Below are positions 1 through 8,491 of a stretch of DNA of 39,542 nt, piece by piece. The stretch comes from Actinobacillus sp. (GTDB lineage Bacteria; Pseudomonadota; Gammaproteobacteria; Enterobacterales; Pasteurellaceae): positions 1-39,542 of the forward strand of contig JAHHQY010000010.1 in NCBI GenBank assembly GCA_020026115.1, given 5' to 3'. Position numbers and translations under genes: made by a program. The first letter of the stretch is position 1, and every line of letters begins with the position of its first letter. The notes under the pieces are model-generated. The model was not told the origin of the DNA. It did not search any database and saw only the letters and a program-made list of their open reading frames with translations.

Positions 1-315
1 ATGGGATTTTTTTAATTCCTGCATTTTATTGCGAATTTCACGTCGTTGTTGAGAAAGCTCAGCATTACAAATATTGTAATCGTCAACCCGTGTTTCATAA
101 TCATTTCGCATATTTTCAATAATCAAACGAATATCGGCAATCGACATATCGTCCGTAATATATTGATTTAAATTTTCTAATAGCAAGGCGCGTTTACGAT
201 TATCGCGAATTTTACGCTGATTATGCTCTAAATCACGTTTTAAACGGTTTTTTAAGCGATACATCCGCACATATTCTAATACTTCTTGGAAAGATTCTTT
301 ACTGACGTTCTCCAT
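1..315 (-). CDS. tmaR: Pole-localizer protein TmaR (YeeX family), C-terminus cut by window edge
   Basis: Reading the minus strand from the ATG at 315 gives 105 open codons, MENVSKESFQEVLEYVRMYR..., with no stop before the edge. The charged helical sequence with RDNRKRALLLENL and NDYETRVDDY matches the TmaR/YeeX (UPF0265) family, which is about 109 residues in E. coli, so only a few residues should be missing. In E. coli TmaR is a small coiled-coil protein that clusters at a cell pole and holds PTS Enzyme I there. I chose the start at 315 because AGAGG lies at good spacing before it; an in-frame ATG at 333 is possible but less well placed. It is divergent from serC. The family call is from sequence memory; function is by homology. 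Confidence 0.85.
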   Translation of the reverse strand, partial: MENVSKESFQEVLEYVRMYRLKNRLKRDLEHNQRKIRDNRKRALLLENLNQYITDDMSIADIRLIIENMRNDYETRVDDYNICNAELSQQRREIRNKMQELKKSH

Positions 316-393
316 ATTAACCTCTTTTGTCATCAAAAAATTTGCGCCAATTTAACCCTTTCCTTGCCTTTCGTCAAAAAGATTCCTTTTAAA

Positions 394-411
394 AAGTGAG
401 CTTTATCACGA
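394..411. promoter_or_regulatory. Candidate CRP (CRP-N type) site upstream of serC
   Basis: GTGA-N6-TCAC (396-409) with A/T flanks matches four of five bases in each half of TGTGA-N6-TCACA. It sits about 35 bases upstream of the -10 proposed for serC and about 80 bases from the tmaR start, so it could serve either gene. It is a single motif match with no other support. Confidence 0.4.
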
Positions 412-417
412 AAATAT

Positions 418-447
418 TTGCTTGTTGTAAATGTTAGTGCTTACAAT
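418..447 (+). promoter_or_regulatory. Probable sigma-70 promoter of serC
   Basis: TTGCTT (418-423), an 18-base spacer and TACAAT (442-447) form a fair sigma-70 promoter about 45 bases before the serC ATG. The ribosome-binding site GGGAG is at 481-485. Confidence 0.5.
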
Positions 448-491
448 ACGGCATTTTTTGTAAGCGAATAAAAGAAAAATGGGAGAAAAAT

Positions 492-1574
492 ATGCCACAA
501 GTTTTTAATTTCAGTGCAGGCCCTGCCACAATGCCAAAAGCGGTGCTTGAAAAAGCCCAAGAAGAATTACTGAATTGGCAAAATCAACAAACTTCCGTTA
601 TGGAAATTAGTCATCGTAGTCCTCTCTTCATGCAACTGATTCAGCAAGCGGAGGCCGATTTACGTCGCCTTTATCATATTCCTGATAACTATAAAATTTT
701 GTTTTTACAAGGTGGCGCGCGTGGTCAATTTGCTGCAATTCCACTTAATTTATTAACGGAAAACAGCAAAGCCTTATATTTAACGAGCGGTCATTGGTCA
801 AAATTAGCCGCACAAGAAGCGCGTTTATTTGGTGAAATTGATGAAATCAATATTTTGGAAGATGGCGATAAATTAAAAGTTACAGATTTAGATTTTAAAG
901 ATCGCGCCGAAAATTATGCCTATGTGCATTATTGCCCAAATGAAACCATTAGCGGTGTTGAAATTTTCACGCCACCTGATGTTGGTCGCGCCGTTTTAGT
1001 GGCGGACATGTCTTCAACCATTCTTTCGCGTAAAATTGATATCAGTAAATTTGGCTTAATTTATGCTGGCGCACAGAAAAATTTAGGTCCATCAGGCATT
1101 ACTTTAGTCATTGTTCGTGAAGATTTACTTGGCAAAGCACGCAAAGCAACGCCGGTTATTTGGAATTACGCTGTTCAAGCGGAAAAAGATTCTATGATTA
1201 ACACGCCACCAACTTTCGCTTGGTACTTATGCGCTTTAACTTTCCAATATTGGTTACAAGAAGGCGGTTTAAGCGAAATTGAAAAACGCAATCAAGCCAA
1301 AGCCGAATTACTCTATGCCTATTTAGATGAAAGCGATTTTTATCATAATGTCGTTGCAAAAGAAAATCGCTCTTTAATGAACGTCACCTTTAGCACGCAG
1401 GATTCTGCTTTAGATGCAAAATTTGTTGCGCAAGCAAAAGAAGCCGGCTTACACGCTTTAAAAGGTCATAAAGTACTTGGCGGTATGCGCGCCTCGATTT
1501 ATAACGCGATGCCACTTGCTGGCGTTGAGGCTTTAATTGCCTTTATGCAAAAATTTGCTTTAGAAAATGCCTAA
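492..1574 (+). CDS. serC: Phosphoserine aminotransferase
   Basis: SerC is a PLP enzyme that converts 3-phosphohydroxypyruvate and glutamate to phosphoserine in serine synthesis, and does the matching step in pyridoxal phosphate synthesis. The protein is 360 residues, normal for the family. It opens with the typical FNFSAGPA(T)MP segment (residues 5-15), has the phosphate-binding LFLQGGARGQF (about 70-80), and carries the PLP-binding lysine at K196 in YAGAQKNLGPSG. The ATG at 492 follows GGGAG with 6 bases between. The gene stands alone: a promoter and a CRP-like site lie upstream, and an inverted-repeat terminator built from the window's CGCGCCGAA motif follows the stop. No oddities. Confidence 0.97.
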   Translation: MPQVFNFSAGPATMPKAVLEKAQEELLNWQNQQTSVMEISHRSPLFMQLIQQAEADLRRLYHIPDNYKILFLQGGARGQFAAIPLNLLTENSKALYLTSGHWSKLAAQEARLFGEIDEINILEDGDKLKVTDLDFKDRAENYAYVHYCPNETISGVEIFTPPDVGRAVLVADMSSTILSRKIDISKFGLIYAGAQKNLGPSGITLVIVREDLLGKARKATPVIWNYAVQAEKDSMINTPPTFAWYLCALTFQYWLQEGGLSEIEKRNQAKAELLYAYLDESDFYHNVVAKENRSLMNVTFSTQDSALDAKFVAQAKEAGLHALKGHKVLGGMRASIYNAMPLAGVEALIAFMQKFALENA

Positions 1575-1594
1575 CTTAAGCACAACATAACCTA

Positions 1595-1648
1595 ACTCGC
1601 GCCGAATTTTAGTCCTTTTGGCTTTTTTTCGGCGCGAGTCATTTTTTT
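1595..1648 (+). terminator. Terminator-like inverted pair of the CGCGCCGAA repeat after serC
   Basis: ACTCGCGCCGAA (1595-1606) and its exact reverse complement (1628-1639) can form a 12-bp stem with a 21-base loop. A seven-T run at 1642-1648 follows. It probably ends serC transcription. It is one of four perfect inverted pairs of the same sequence in this window (others at 5597, 9308 and 11798). Confidence 0.75.
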
Positions 1649-1658
1649 AAGGGATCTT

Positions 1659-2861
1659 ATGCAAAAAAATTATTACGATTGCATTGTTATCGGCGCTGGC
1701 GCAGCTGGGCTTTTTTGTGCAAGCCAATTAGGCCAAAAAGGCAAACGCGTTTGTGTTTTAGATAAAGGCAAAAAAGCGGGCCGAAAAATTTTAATGTCTG
1801 GCGGAGGCTTTTGTAATTTCACTAACTTAGATGTTTCCGCTAAAAATTACCTCAGCCATAATCCGCATTTTGTGAAATCTGCGCTTGCTCGTTTTACGCC
1901 CTGGGATTTTATTGGCAAAGTACTCACTTATGACATTCCTTATCATGAAAAAACACTAGGTCAGCTTTTTTGCGATAATTCCGCAGAAGACATTGTCAAT
2001 ATGTTATTAGCGGAATGTGAGAAAGGCCAAGTGCGTCTGGCTTTACGTTATGATGTGAAGGAAGTTTGCACGCACGAGCAAAAAAACTTAGGTCGTTTTA
2101 TGCTTCGAGCCAATGAGGAAACCTTTTTCTGCGAGCATTTAATTATTGCCACAGGTGGCCTTTCTATGCCGGCTTTAGGGGCAGGCGCCTTTGGTTTGCA
2201 AGTTGCAGAACAATTTGGCCTTAAGGTTTACCCACCGCGAGCCGGTTTAGTGCCTTTTACTTATCTTGAGCGAGATAAGCCTTATCAAGTTTTAGCGGGC
2301 ATTTCCCTTCCTGTTGAAGTTCGCGCTTTATGCGGTATGCGTTTTTATAATCATATGCTTTTTACCCATCGCGGTTTATCTGGCCCTGCGATTTTGCAAA
2401 TATCTAATTATTGGCAAGCACCTGAAAGCGTTGAAATCAATTTATTGCCGGATGAAAATATTACGCAATATTTAAAAGAATTACGGCAAACTTCGGCGAA
2501 AATGCAGTTAAAAACAGCGTTGAGTAAAGTGTTACCTTCTCGTTTAGTGGAGCTTTGGAGTTTAACTCATCCGTTTTTACAAGAAACTTTAGCGCATCTT
2601 TCAAAAGAACAATTTTCTCAATTAGAAAACCTTGTACATCATTGGCAATTTACGCCAAATGGCACTGAAGGTTATCGTACGGCGGAAGTGACCTTAGGCG
2701 GTGTGGATACCCATGAAATATCCTCACAAAGTATGGAATGCAAAAGCCAAGCGGGATTATATTTTATTGGTGAAGTGTTAGATGTTACAGGTTGGCTTGG
2801 AGGCTATAATTTCCAATGGGCTTGGAGCAGTGCTTACGCTTGCGCCTCGAGCATAAAATAG
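1659..2861 (+). CDS. yhiN: YhiN/HI0933-family FAD-dependent oxidoreductase
   Basis: A 400-residue flavoprotein. An N-terminal dinucleotide-binding motif, CIVIGAGAAGLFCA (residues 8-21), is followed by the family hallmark SGGGFCNFTN (47-56), a second ATGGLSMPALGAG block (about 165-178), and a C-terminal GEVLDVTGWLGGYNFQWAWSSG-like segment that closes the FAD site. This matches the BaiN/YhiN/HI0933-like family. Its physiological substrate is not settled, so I give no reaction. AAGGGA precedes the ATG at 1659. It follows the serC terminator, so it probably has its own weak promoter or read-through, and it converges on mreD with only 24 bases between stops. Confidence 0.9.
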   Translation: MQKNYYDCIVIGAGAAGLFCASQLGQKGKRVCVLDKGKKAGRKILMSGGGFCNFTNLDVSAKNYLSHNPHFVKSALARFTPWDFIGKVLTYDIPYHEKTLGQLFCDNSAEDIVNMLLAECEKGQVRLALRYDVKEVCTHEQKNLGRFMLRANEETFFCEHLIIATGGLSMPALGAGAFGLQVAEQFGLKVYPPRAGLVPFTYLERDKPYQVLAGISLPVEVRALCGMRFYNHMLFTHRGLSGPAILQISNYWQAPESVEINLLPDENITQYLKELRQTSAKMQLKTALSKVLPSRLVELWSLTHPFLQETLAHLSKEQFSQLENLVHHWQFTPNGTEGYRTAEVTLGGVDTHEISSQSMECKSQAGLYFIGEVLDVTGWLGGYNFQWAWSSAYACASSIK

Positions 2862-2863
2862 CG

Positions 2864-2877
2864 CTCGCACCGAATTT
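2864..2877 (+). repeat. CGCACCGAA variant of the window's repeat, between two stop codons
   Basis: CTCGCACCGAATTT lies in the 24-base gap between the convergent yhiN and mreD stops. It differs from the main repeat by one base (CAC for CGC). Flanking GCGC/GGGCGC could give a short imperfect hairpin. Confidence 0.55.
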
Positions 2878-2885
2878 TGGGCGCA

Positions 2886-3374
2886 TTATTTCACATGCAT
2901 TTTTTGGCGTAATTTGCGCAGTAATAAGTAAATCCACGGCCATAACAATGCACTTAATAATGCGCCATAAATTTCTTGCCCGTTAAAGTTTGCTTGGTAT
3001 AAGAAAAACTCTAATAAAAATAAGCCAAGACGAATAAATAAAACAAAAATAAAGACTAAAAAAGCCTGAAACCATAAAGATAAGTTGCGCAAAATGCAGT
3101 AACTACGACTAATTAAATAGGCGAAAATCACTAAAATTGTCGAATGTACGCCAAGAATAGCCCCTGTAATTAAATCCCAACAAATCCCCACTAAAAAAGC
3201 GCATAGAATATTGATGCGTTCAGGTAAGGCCATAATCCAATACATTAAAACCATCACCAACCAAGCCGGTTTCACGCCTTGCCATTCTTGTGGCCAATGC
3301 ATGACTTCTAACATCAAAGCGAGTAAAAATGTCATACCAATGAGTAAATATTGTGACCAACTTAGGCGTTTCAT
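2886..3374 (-). CDS. mreD: Rod shape-determining membrane protein MreD
   Basis: A 162-residue, very hydrophobic protein with about five membrane segments (for example residues 9-24, 37-49, 54-75, 98-120 and 140-152), the usual size for MreD. MreD is the inner-membrane partner of MreC in the elongasome that guides lateral wall synthesis. It is the last gene of mreB-mreC-mreD, starting 19 bases after the mreC stop with AAAGGATAGG as ribosome-binding site. The N-terminus KRLSWSQYLLIGMTFLLALMLE fits gammaproteobacterial MreD. Sequence conservation in this family is low, so position in the operon and topology carry the call. Confidence 0.92.
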   Translation of the reverse strand: MKRLSWSQYLLIGMTFLLALMLEVMHWPQEWQGVKPAWLVMVLMYWIMALPERINILCAFLVGICWDLITGAILGVHSTILVIFAYLISRSYCILRNLSLWFQAFLVFIFVLFIRLGLFLLEFFLYQANFNGQEIYGALLSALLWPWIYLLLRKLRQKMHVK

Positions 3375-3393
3375 TTTCCTATCCTTTCTTTTT

Positions 3394-4326
3394 TTAGTTT
3401 ATTTTAAGGTGATTTTTTTGCTTTTCTTCTTGCAAAGCCAAACGTTGTTTGGTCATTTCTTTAATTTCTTCTGGCGTAATTGTTTTACTGCGATGCAATT
3501 CTTGCCCCGTTGGCCAAACCAGCAAAACATCGCGTAAACTGGCTAAACTTGCTTGGGGTTTTGCGCTAATGGTCGCAAAATAATTTTGTTTATCGCGGGT
3601 AATTTTTTCTACGGTTGCCACAGGAAAACCTTCAGGAAAACGCCCACTTAAGCCTGAGGTGACTAATAAATCCCCTTCTTTAATATCCGTACTGCGTGGC
3701 ACATTATCTAAAACTAATTCATCACTGCGCCCTGTGCCTGTTGCAATCATTCGCACGCCATTACGCAAAACTTGCACGGGAATAGAATGAGATACGTCGC
3801 TAATTAACAACACGCGACTGTTATGCTCACCGGTGGAAATAATTTGCCCCACTACGCCTTTTTCATCAATAACAGGTTGATTGACGAAAGCCCCATCTTG
3901 CGTCCCTTGGTTTACGACAAGTTGCTGATGATAATTGCTGTTTTCTGCATTGATCACTTGAGCAATTTTTTTATATTCATCTTGGCGTAAAGGGGAATTT
4001 AATAATAAACGTAAGCGTTGATTTTCTACTTTGAGTTGATCGAGCAACAATAAATCGGCATTTTTTTCTTTTAATTCCGCATGCAAGACTTTGTTTTCGA
4101 TACGTAATTGTTGGTTACTAATAAAATTCTCAGAAACGCCATCTAATAAATAGCCGGGGGCATTGGCAAGGTAGTACACAACGCTAATACCATTTTCCAT
4201 AAAATTGCGTAAATACAGCATACTGGTGGCTTTTTTACCGTCCACTAACATTAATGCCATACAGGCAATTAAGGCTAAAATTAAACGCATGCCTAATGAG
4301 GGCATACGGGTAAAAATTAATTTCAT
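3394..4326 (-). CDS. mreC: Cell shape-determining protein MreC
   Basis: MreC is the periplasmic scaffold of the elongasome: a short cytoplasmic tail, one membrane anchor (about 12-30), a coiled coil (about 71-113, rich in LRIENKVLHAELKEKN), then two beta domains with KGVVGQI and GLSGRFPEGFPVA motifs. An open frame extends to 4386, but I place the start at the ATG at 4326, giving 310 residues, because MKLIFTRMPSLGMRLILA aligns with the known E. coli start MKPIFSRGPSLQIRLILA. The longer reading would also translate through a hairpin. The 68 bases between mreB and this start hold that terminator-like hairpin. Confidence 0.95.
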   Translation of the reverse strand: MKLIFTRMPSLGMRLILALIACMALMLVDGKKATSMLYLRNFMENGISVVYYLANAPGYLLDGVSENFISNQQLRIENKVLHAELKEKNADLLLLDQLKVENQRLRLLLNSPLRQDEYKKIAQVINAENSNYHQQLVVNQGTQDGAFVNQPVIDEKGVVGQIISTGEHNSRVLLISDVSHSIPVQVLRNGVRMIATGTGRSDELVLDNVPRSTDIKEGDLLVTSGLSGRFPEGFPVATVEKITRDKQNYFATISAKPQASLASLRDVLLVWPTGQELHRSKTITPEEIKEMTKQRLALQEEKQKNHLKIN

Positions 4327-4356
4327 TAAATTCTTATCAATCCCTGAATAAATAGA

Positions 4357-4382
4357 AAAAGTGCGGACGAACCCGCACTTTC
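4357..4382 (-). terminator. Hairpin between mreB and mreC made of two AAGTGCGG elements
   Basis: AAAGTGCGG (4358-4366) and CCGCACTTT (4373-4381) form a 9-bp stem with a 6-base loop. Read on the mreB-mreC strand the stem ends in five T residues. It looks like an attenuator that lowers mreCD relative to mreB. The arms are 8-of-9 matches to the Haemophilus uptake sequence AAGTGCGGT, which is known to form such paired terminators. Confidence 0.6.
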
Positions 4383-4394
4383 TCATTATTTTAA

Positions 4395-5447
4395 TTAAAT
4401 TTCATCGCTAAAAATATCGCCACCGTTCATATCGATCATAGCAAGCGCTTCACCGCCCCCACGAGCAACACAAGTTAATGGTTCTTCAGCAATAATGACT
4501 GGCACGCCTGTTGCTTGAGAAAGCAATAAGTCAATATTATGTAATAATGCCCCACCGCCCGTTAACACCATACCGCGTTCAAAAATATCTGCAGCATGCT
4601 CAGGTTGACATTCTTCCAAGGCTTTTTTCACCGCATCCACAATTCCGCTTAAAGGTCCGCGTAAGGCTTCTAATAAATCTCGTGAATCTAAAGTGAAGGC
4701 GCGAGGACCTGCCGCTTTAATATTATGACCATGCACTTCGATGGTTTTAACTTCATCATCTTCGCGTAAAAATGCCGTACCAATTTCTTTTTTAATTCGT
4801 TCTGCCGTTGGCTCACCGATAATCGCATCATGTTCACGACGTACATAATTCACAATGGCTTCATCAAAACGGTCGCCCCCAATACGCACAGAAGCAGAAT
4901 AAACGATGCCATTTAAAGAAATCACCGCAACTTCTGTTGTACCACCACCAATATCAATCACCATAGAACCTGTTGCCGTAGAAACAGGTAATTTAGCCCC
5001 GATTGCCGCAGCCATAGGTTCTTCAATTAAATACACTTCGCGCGCGCCCGCACCAATGGCGGATTCACGAATGGCTCGACGTTCAACTTGTGTTGCGCCA
5101 GCGGGTACACAAACTAAAACTCGAGGACTTGGACGCATAAAATTATTGCTATGCACTTGCTTAATAAAATATTGCAACATTTTTTCTGTTACGAAGAAAT
5201 CTGCAATTACGCCATCTTTCATGGGACGAATTGCTTCAATACTTTTTGGCGTACGCCCTAACATTGATTTTGCTTCATGCCCTACGCTTGCGATGCTTTT
5301 TAAAGCCCCGGTGCGATCTTTACGAATGGCGACCACTGAAGGTTCATCTAGCACAATACCTTGATTTTTAACATAAATTAATGTGTTAGCTGTGCCTAGA
5401 TCGATTGAAAGATCGTTGGAGAATAATCCTCGAATTTTTTTAAACAT
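4395..5447 (-). CDS. mreB: Rod shape-determining actin homologue MreB
   Basis: MreB is the bacterial actin that forms membrane-bound filaments and positions the elongation machinery. The 350-residue protein has the full actin-ATPase set: phosphate-1 DLGTANTLIYV (16-26), phosphate-2 VIDIGGGTTEVAVI (163-176), and the adenosine motif VLTGGGALL (294-302). The N-terminal MFKKIRGLFSNDL is the amphipathic membrane-binding helix. GGAAG precedes the ATG at 5447. It is first in mreBCD and sits downstream of uvrA on the same strand, separated by a repeat-pair hairpin and about 150 bases likely to hold its promoter. Highly conserved; nothing unusual in the protein. Confidence 0.98.
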   Translation of the reverse strand: MFKKIRGLFSNDLSIDLGTANTLIYVKNQGIVLDEPSVVAIRKDRTGALKSIASVGHEAKSMLGRTPKSIEAIRPMKDGVIADFFVTEKMLQYFIKQVHSNNFMRPSPRVLVCVPAGATQVERRAIRESAIGAGAREVYLIEEPMAAAIGAKLPVSTATGSMVIDIGGGTTEVAVISLNGIVYSASVRIGGDRFDEAIVNYVRREHDAIIGEPTAERIKKEIGTAFLREDDEVKTIEVHGHNIKAAGPRAFTLDSRDLLEALRGPLSGIVDAVKKALEECQPEHAADIFERGMVLTGGGALLHNIDLLLSQATGVPVIIAEEPLTCVARGGGEALAMIDMNGGDIFSDEI

Positions 5448-5596
5448 ATGTCTTCCATAAACTGAATATTACAAATAACTGTTCTTTTCTGAACGGCGAA
5501 AAAATTGCGCTTAATTTAACAAAAAAACGTCCTTTTTTATAGGATTTTTTCCGCTTTTTACGCCTAAGCGCGCGCAAGTTTGTTTGCGTTTTTTCA
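5448..5596 (-). promoter_or_regulatory. mreB upstream region
   Basis: These 149 A/T-rich bases hold no gene. On the minus strand a TAATAT (5466-5471) lies close to the mreB start, but I see no good -35 box at the right distance. The TCCTTTTTTATAGGA-type inverted repeat near 5531-5545 is weak. Promoter position is therefore unresolved. Confidence 0.3.
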
Positions 5597-5634
5597 CTCG
5601 CGCCGAAAATTAAAATGTCTTTTTTCGGCGCGAG
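5597..5634 (-). terminator. Inverted pair of the CGCGCCGAA repeat after uvrA
   Basis: CTCGCGCCGAAAA (5597-5609) and TTTTCGGCGCGAG (5622-5634) are perfect 13-base inverted copies with a 12-base gap, five bases beyond the uvrA stop. The long stem is terminator-like, though there is no strong T run on the uvrA strand after it. Confidence 0.65.
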
Positions 5635-5638
5635 AGGC

Positions 5639-8467
5639 TTATTTTTCTTTGACCAAGAAAGGCGCTAAAAATTTCCCCGTATGAGAAATTGAATTTTGCG
5701 CCACCTCTTCCGGCGTTCCCGTTGCGATAATTTCGCCACCGCCTTTGCCACCTTCTGGGCCTAAATCTATCAACCAATCTGCCGTTTTAATCACATCTAA
5801 ATTATGCTCAATAACCACAATGGTATTGCCTTGATCGCGTAAACGATGCAACACCGTTAAAAGCTGTTTAATATCAGCAAAATGCAAGCCTGTGGTTGGT
5901 TCATCAAGCAAATATAAGGTTTTTCCCGTATCACGTTTGGATAATTCTGAGGCTAATTTCACACGCTGAGCTTCGCCACCCGAAAGTGTGGTGGAAGACT
6001 GCCCTAAGCGAATATAAGATAAGCCCACGTCCATTAAAGTTTGTAATTTTCTAGCTAAAGCTGGAATAGCTTTAAAAAACTCACAGGCTTCTTCAACGGT
6101 CATTTCTAATACTTGCTGAATCGTTTTGCCTTTATAACGAATTTCTAAGGTTTCTCGATTATAGCGTTTACCATGACATTGATCGCAAGGCACATAAACA
6201 TCGGGTAAAAAATGCATTTCAACTTTTAACACGCCGTCGCCTTGACAAGCTTCACAACGTCCGCCACGCACATTAAAACTAAAACGCCCTGGCGTATAGC
6301 CTCGCGCACGGGCTTCGGGTACACCCGCAAATAATTCTCGAATTGGTGTAAAAATCCCCGTATAGGTAGCCGGATTCGAGCGCGGAGTACGCCCGATTGG
6401 GCTTTGGTTAATATCGATCACTTTATCAAAAAAGCCTAAGCCTTCAATGCTTTCATAAGGGGCAATACTTTGATTTTCGGCGCGATTTAACGCATTTTGC
6501 GCCAAAGGAAAGAGCGTGTCGTTAATTAAGGTGGATTTTCCAGACCCCGACACGCCCGTTACGCAAGTAAATAAGCCAACCGGAATGCTTAAATTGACAT
6601 TTTTTAAGTTATTTCCGCACGCACCTTTTAAAACTAATTGGCGTTTTAGATCGTTTTCGGTGCGTTTTTCTGGCACGCTAATTTTTTCTTTGCCTGATAA
6701 AAATTGCCCCGTAATCGATTTTGGGTTCAGCATAATTTCTTTTGGCGTACCTTCTGCCACAATTTCACCGCCATGCACGCCTGCGCCAGGGCCAATATCG
6801 ATAATATGGTCCGCGGCCCAAATAGCATCTTCATCATGTTCAACCACAATAACGGTGTTGCCTAAGTCACGCAAATGTAACAAGGTTTTTAGTAAGCGAT
6901 CATTATCTCGTTGATGTAAACCAATGGACGGTTCATCAAGCACATACATCACCCCAACTAAACCTGCGCCAATTTGACTGGCTAAACGAATTCTTTGCGC
7001 CTCACCGCCTGAAAGCGTATCAGCACTGCGAGAAAGCGATAAGTAATTTAAACCCACATTAACTAAAAATTGCAGGCGATCTTGAATTTCTTTTAGAATT
7101 TTTTCCGCAATTTTAGCTCGTTGCCCCGTTAAACTCAGCTCTTGTATAAATTGCAAGGCTCGCGCAATACTCTCTTCGGTAATTTCAGGTAAGGTAATGC
7201 CATCAATAAAAACATTGCGCGCTTCTAAGCGTAATCTTGAGCCGGCACAATCGATACAAGGTCGCTGGCTCATATTTTTCGCCAGTTCTTCACGAACTGT
7301 CATCGATTCCGTTTCTTTATAACGGCGCGCCATATTATTTAAAATGCCTTCAAACTTATGGTGACGAAGTACAATATCCCCGCGATCGTTAACGTATTGA
7401 AATTCTATTTCCTCATCGCTTCCATGCAAAATAATGTGCTGAATATGAGAAGGCAAGGCTTCCCAAGGTGTTTCAATATCAAAATGATAATGTTTTGCTA
7501 AGGAAGTAAGCATTTGAAAATAATAGAAATTACGTCGATCCCAACCTTTAATCGCGCCACCTGCAAGCGAAATGGACGCATTGCGTACAACTAATTTTTC
7601 ATCAAAATATTGTTGCACACCAAGGCCGTCACAAGTTGGGCAAGCGCCCGCTGGATTATTAAAGGAAAATAAGCGCGGTTCTAATTCAGGCACGGAATAA
7701 CCGCAATGAGGGCAAGCAAAGTTTGCTGAAAATAATAATTCTTCCCCTTCGCCATCCATCGGCGCAACTAAAGCTAAGCCACCTGAAATTTCTAAAACCG
7801 TTTCTAAAGATTCCGCTAAACGCGTTTTTAATTCATCGCGCACTTTAAAACGATCTACGATAATTTCAATATTATGTTTTTTCTGTAATTCCAAAACGGG
7901 CGGATCGGATAAATCGCAAATTTCACCATCAATTCGAGCGCGAATGTAGCCTTGCGCCGAAAAATTTTCCAATAGCTTAACGTGTTCGCCTTTTCGATTA
8001 CGCACTACCGGCGCCAATAACATCATTTTACTGCCCTCAGGCAAGGCGAGAATTTTATCCACCATTTGGCTTATGGTTTGTGCGCTTAAAGGAATTTGAT
8101 GGGTAGGACAGCGAGGTTCCCCAACTCGAGCAAAAAGTAAGCGTAAATAATCATAAATTTCTGTAATTGTGCCTACTGTTGAACGGGGGTTATGAGAGGT
8201 CGATTTTTGCTCAATAGAAATGGCCGGCGACAATCCTTCGATATGATCTACATCCGGTTTTTCCATTAAAGCTAAAAATTGACGCGCATAAGCAGAAAGC
8301 GACTCAACATAACGGCGTTGCCCTTCTGCATAAAGCGTATCAAAAGCCAAGGAAGATTTCCCCGAGCCTGAAAGCCCTGTAATAACAATCAATTTATCGC
8401 GTGGAATGCACACATTAATATTTTTTAAATTATGCGTTCTTGCGCCACGCACATCAATATATTCCAT
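5639..8467 (-). CDS. uvrA: UvrABC excinuclease subunit A
   Basis: UvrA is the damage-sensing ATPase of nucleotide excision repair; it loads UvrB on damaged DNA. At 942 residues it is the usual size. It shows two ABC modules: Walker A GLSGSGKSSL (31-40) and a second GVSGSGKSTL (about 640), each paired with an LSGGEAQR signature and an LDEP(S/T)(I/T)GLH Walker B. Zinc-binding cysteine sets are seen in ACPTC/CPHC (about 255-285) and in RCEACQGDG with CDQCHGKRY (about 740-770). It is divergent from ssb, as in other gammaproteobacteria, and the shared 154-base region holds a CRP-S site. One repeat copy lies inside it at 6476-6484 and one CGCACCGAA variant at 6657-6665. Confidence 0.98.
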   Translation of the reverse strand: MEYIDVRGARTHNLKNINVCIPRDKLIVITGLSGSGKSSLAFDTLYAEGQRRYVESLSAYARQFLALMEKPDVDHIEGLSPAISIEQKSTSHNPRSTVGTITEIYDYLRLLFARVGEPRCPTHQIPLSAQTISQMVDKILALPEGSKMMLLAPVVRNRKGEHVKLLENFSAQGYIRARIDGEICDLSDPPVLELQKKHNIEIIVDRFKVRDELKTRLAESLETVLEISGGLALVAPMDGEGEELLFSANFACPHCGYSVPELEPRLFSFNNPAGACPTCDGLGVQQYFDEKLVVRNASISLAGGAIKGWDRRNFYYFQMLTSLAKHYHFDIETPWEALPSHIQHIILHGSDEEIEFQYVNDRGDIVLRHHKFEGILNNMARRYKETESMTVREELAKNMSQRPCIDCAGSRLRLEARNVFIDGITLPEITEESIARALQFIQELSLTGQRAKIAEKILKEIQDRLQFLVNVGLNYLSLSRSADTLSGGEAQRIRLASQIGAGLVGVMYVLDEPSIGLHQRDNDRLLKTLLHLRDLGNTVIVVEHDEDAIWAADHIIDIGPGAGVHGGEIVAEGTPKEIMLNPKSITGQFLSGKEKISVPEKRTENDLKRQLVLKGACGNNLKNVNLSIPVGLFTCVTGVSGSGKSTLINDTLFPLAQNALNRAENQSIAPYESIEGLGFFDKVIDINQSPIGRTPRSNPATYTGIFTPIRELFAGVPEARARGYTPGRFSFNVRGGRCEACQGDGVLKVEMHFLPDVYVPCDQCHGKRYNRETLEIRYKGKTIQQVLEMTVEEACEFFKAIPALARKLQTLMDVGLSYIRLGQSSTTLSGGEAQRVKLASELSKRDTGKTLYLLDEPTTGLHFADIKQLLTVLHRLRDQGNTIVVIEHNLDVIKTADWLIDLGPEGGKGGGEIIATGTPEEVAQNSISHTGKFLAPFLVKEK
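6476..6484 (-). repeat. CGCGCCGAA copy inside uvrA
   Basis: The motif is on the coding strand, read as CGC GCC GAA (Arg-Ala-Glu), followed by AA. Confidence 0.6.
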
Positions 8468-8491
8468 CTTACTTCACCATTAAAAAAAATT

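Noticed and set aside
4327..4386. Longer mreC N-terminus (20 extra residues)
   Set aside because: It would translate through the intergenic hairpin, has no family similarity, and the inner start aligns with E. coli MreC.
4906..5364. 152-codon plus-strand frame opposite mreB
   Set aside because: Shadow of mreB; composition and lack of homology show it is not a gene.
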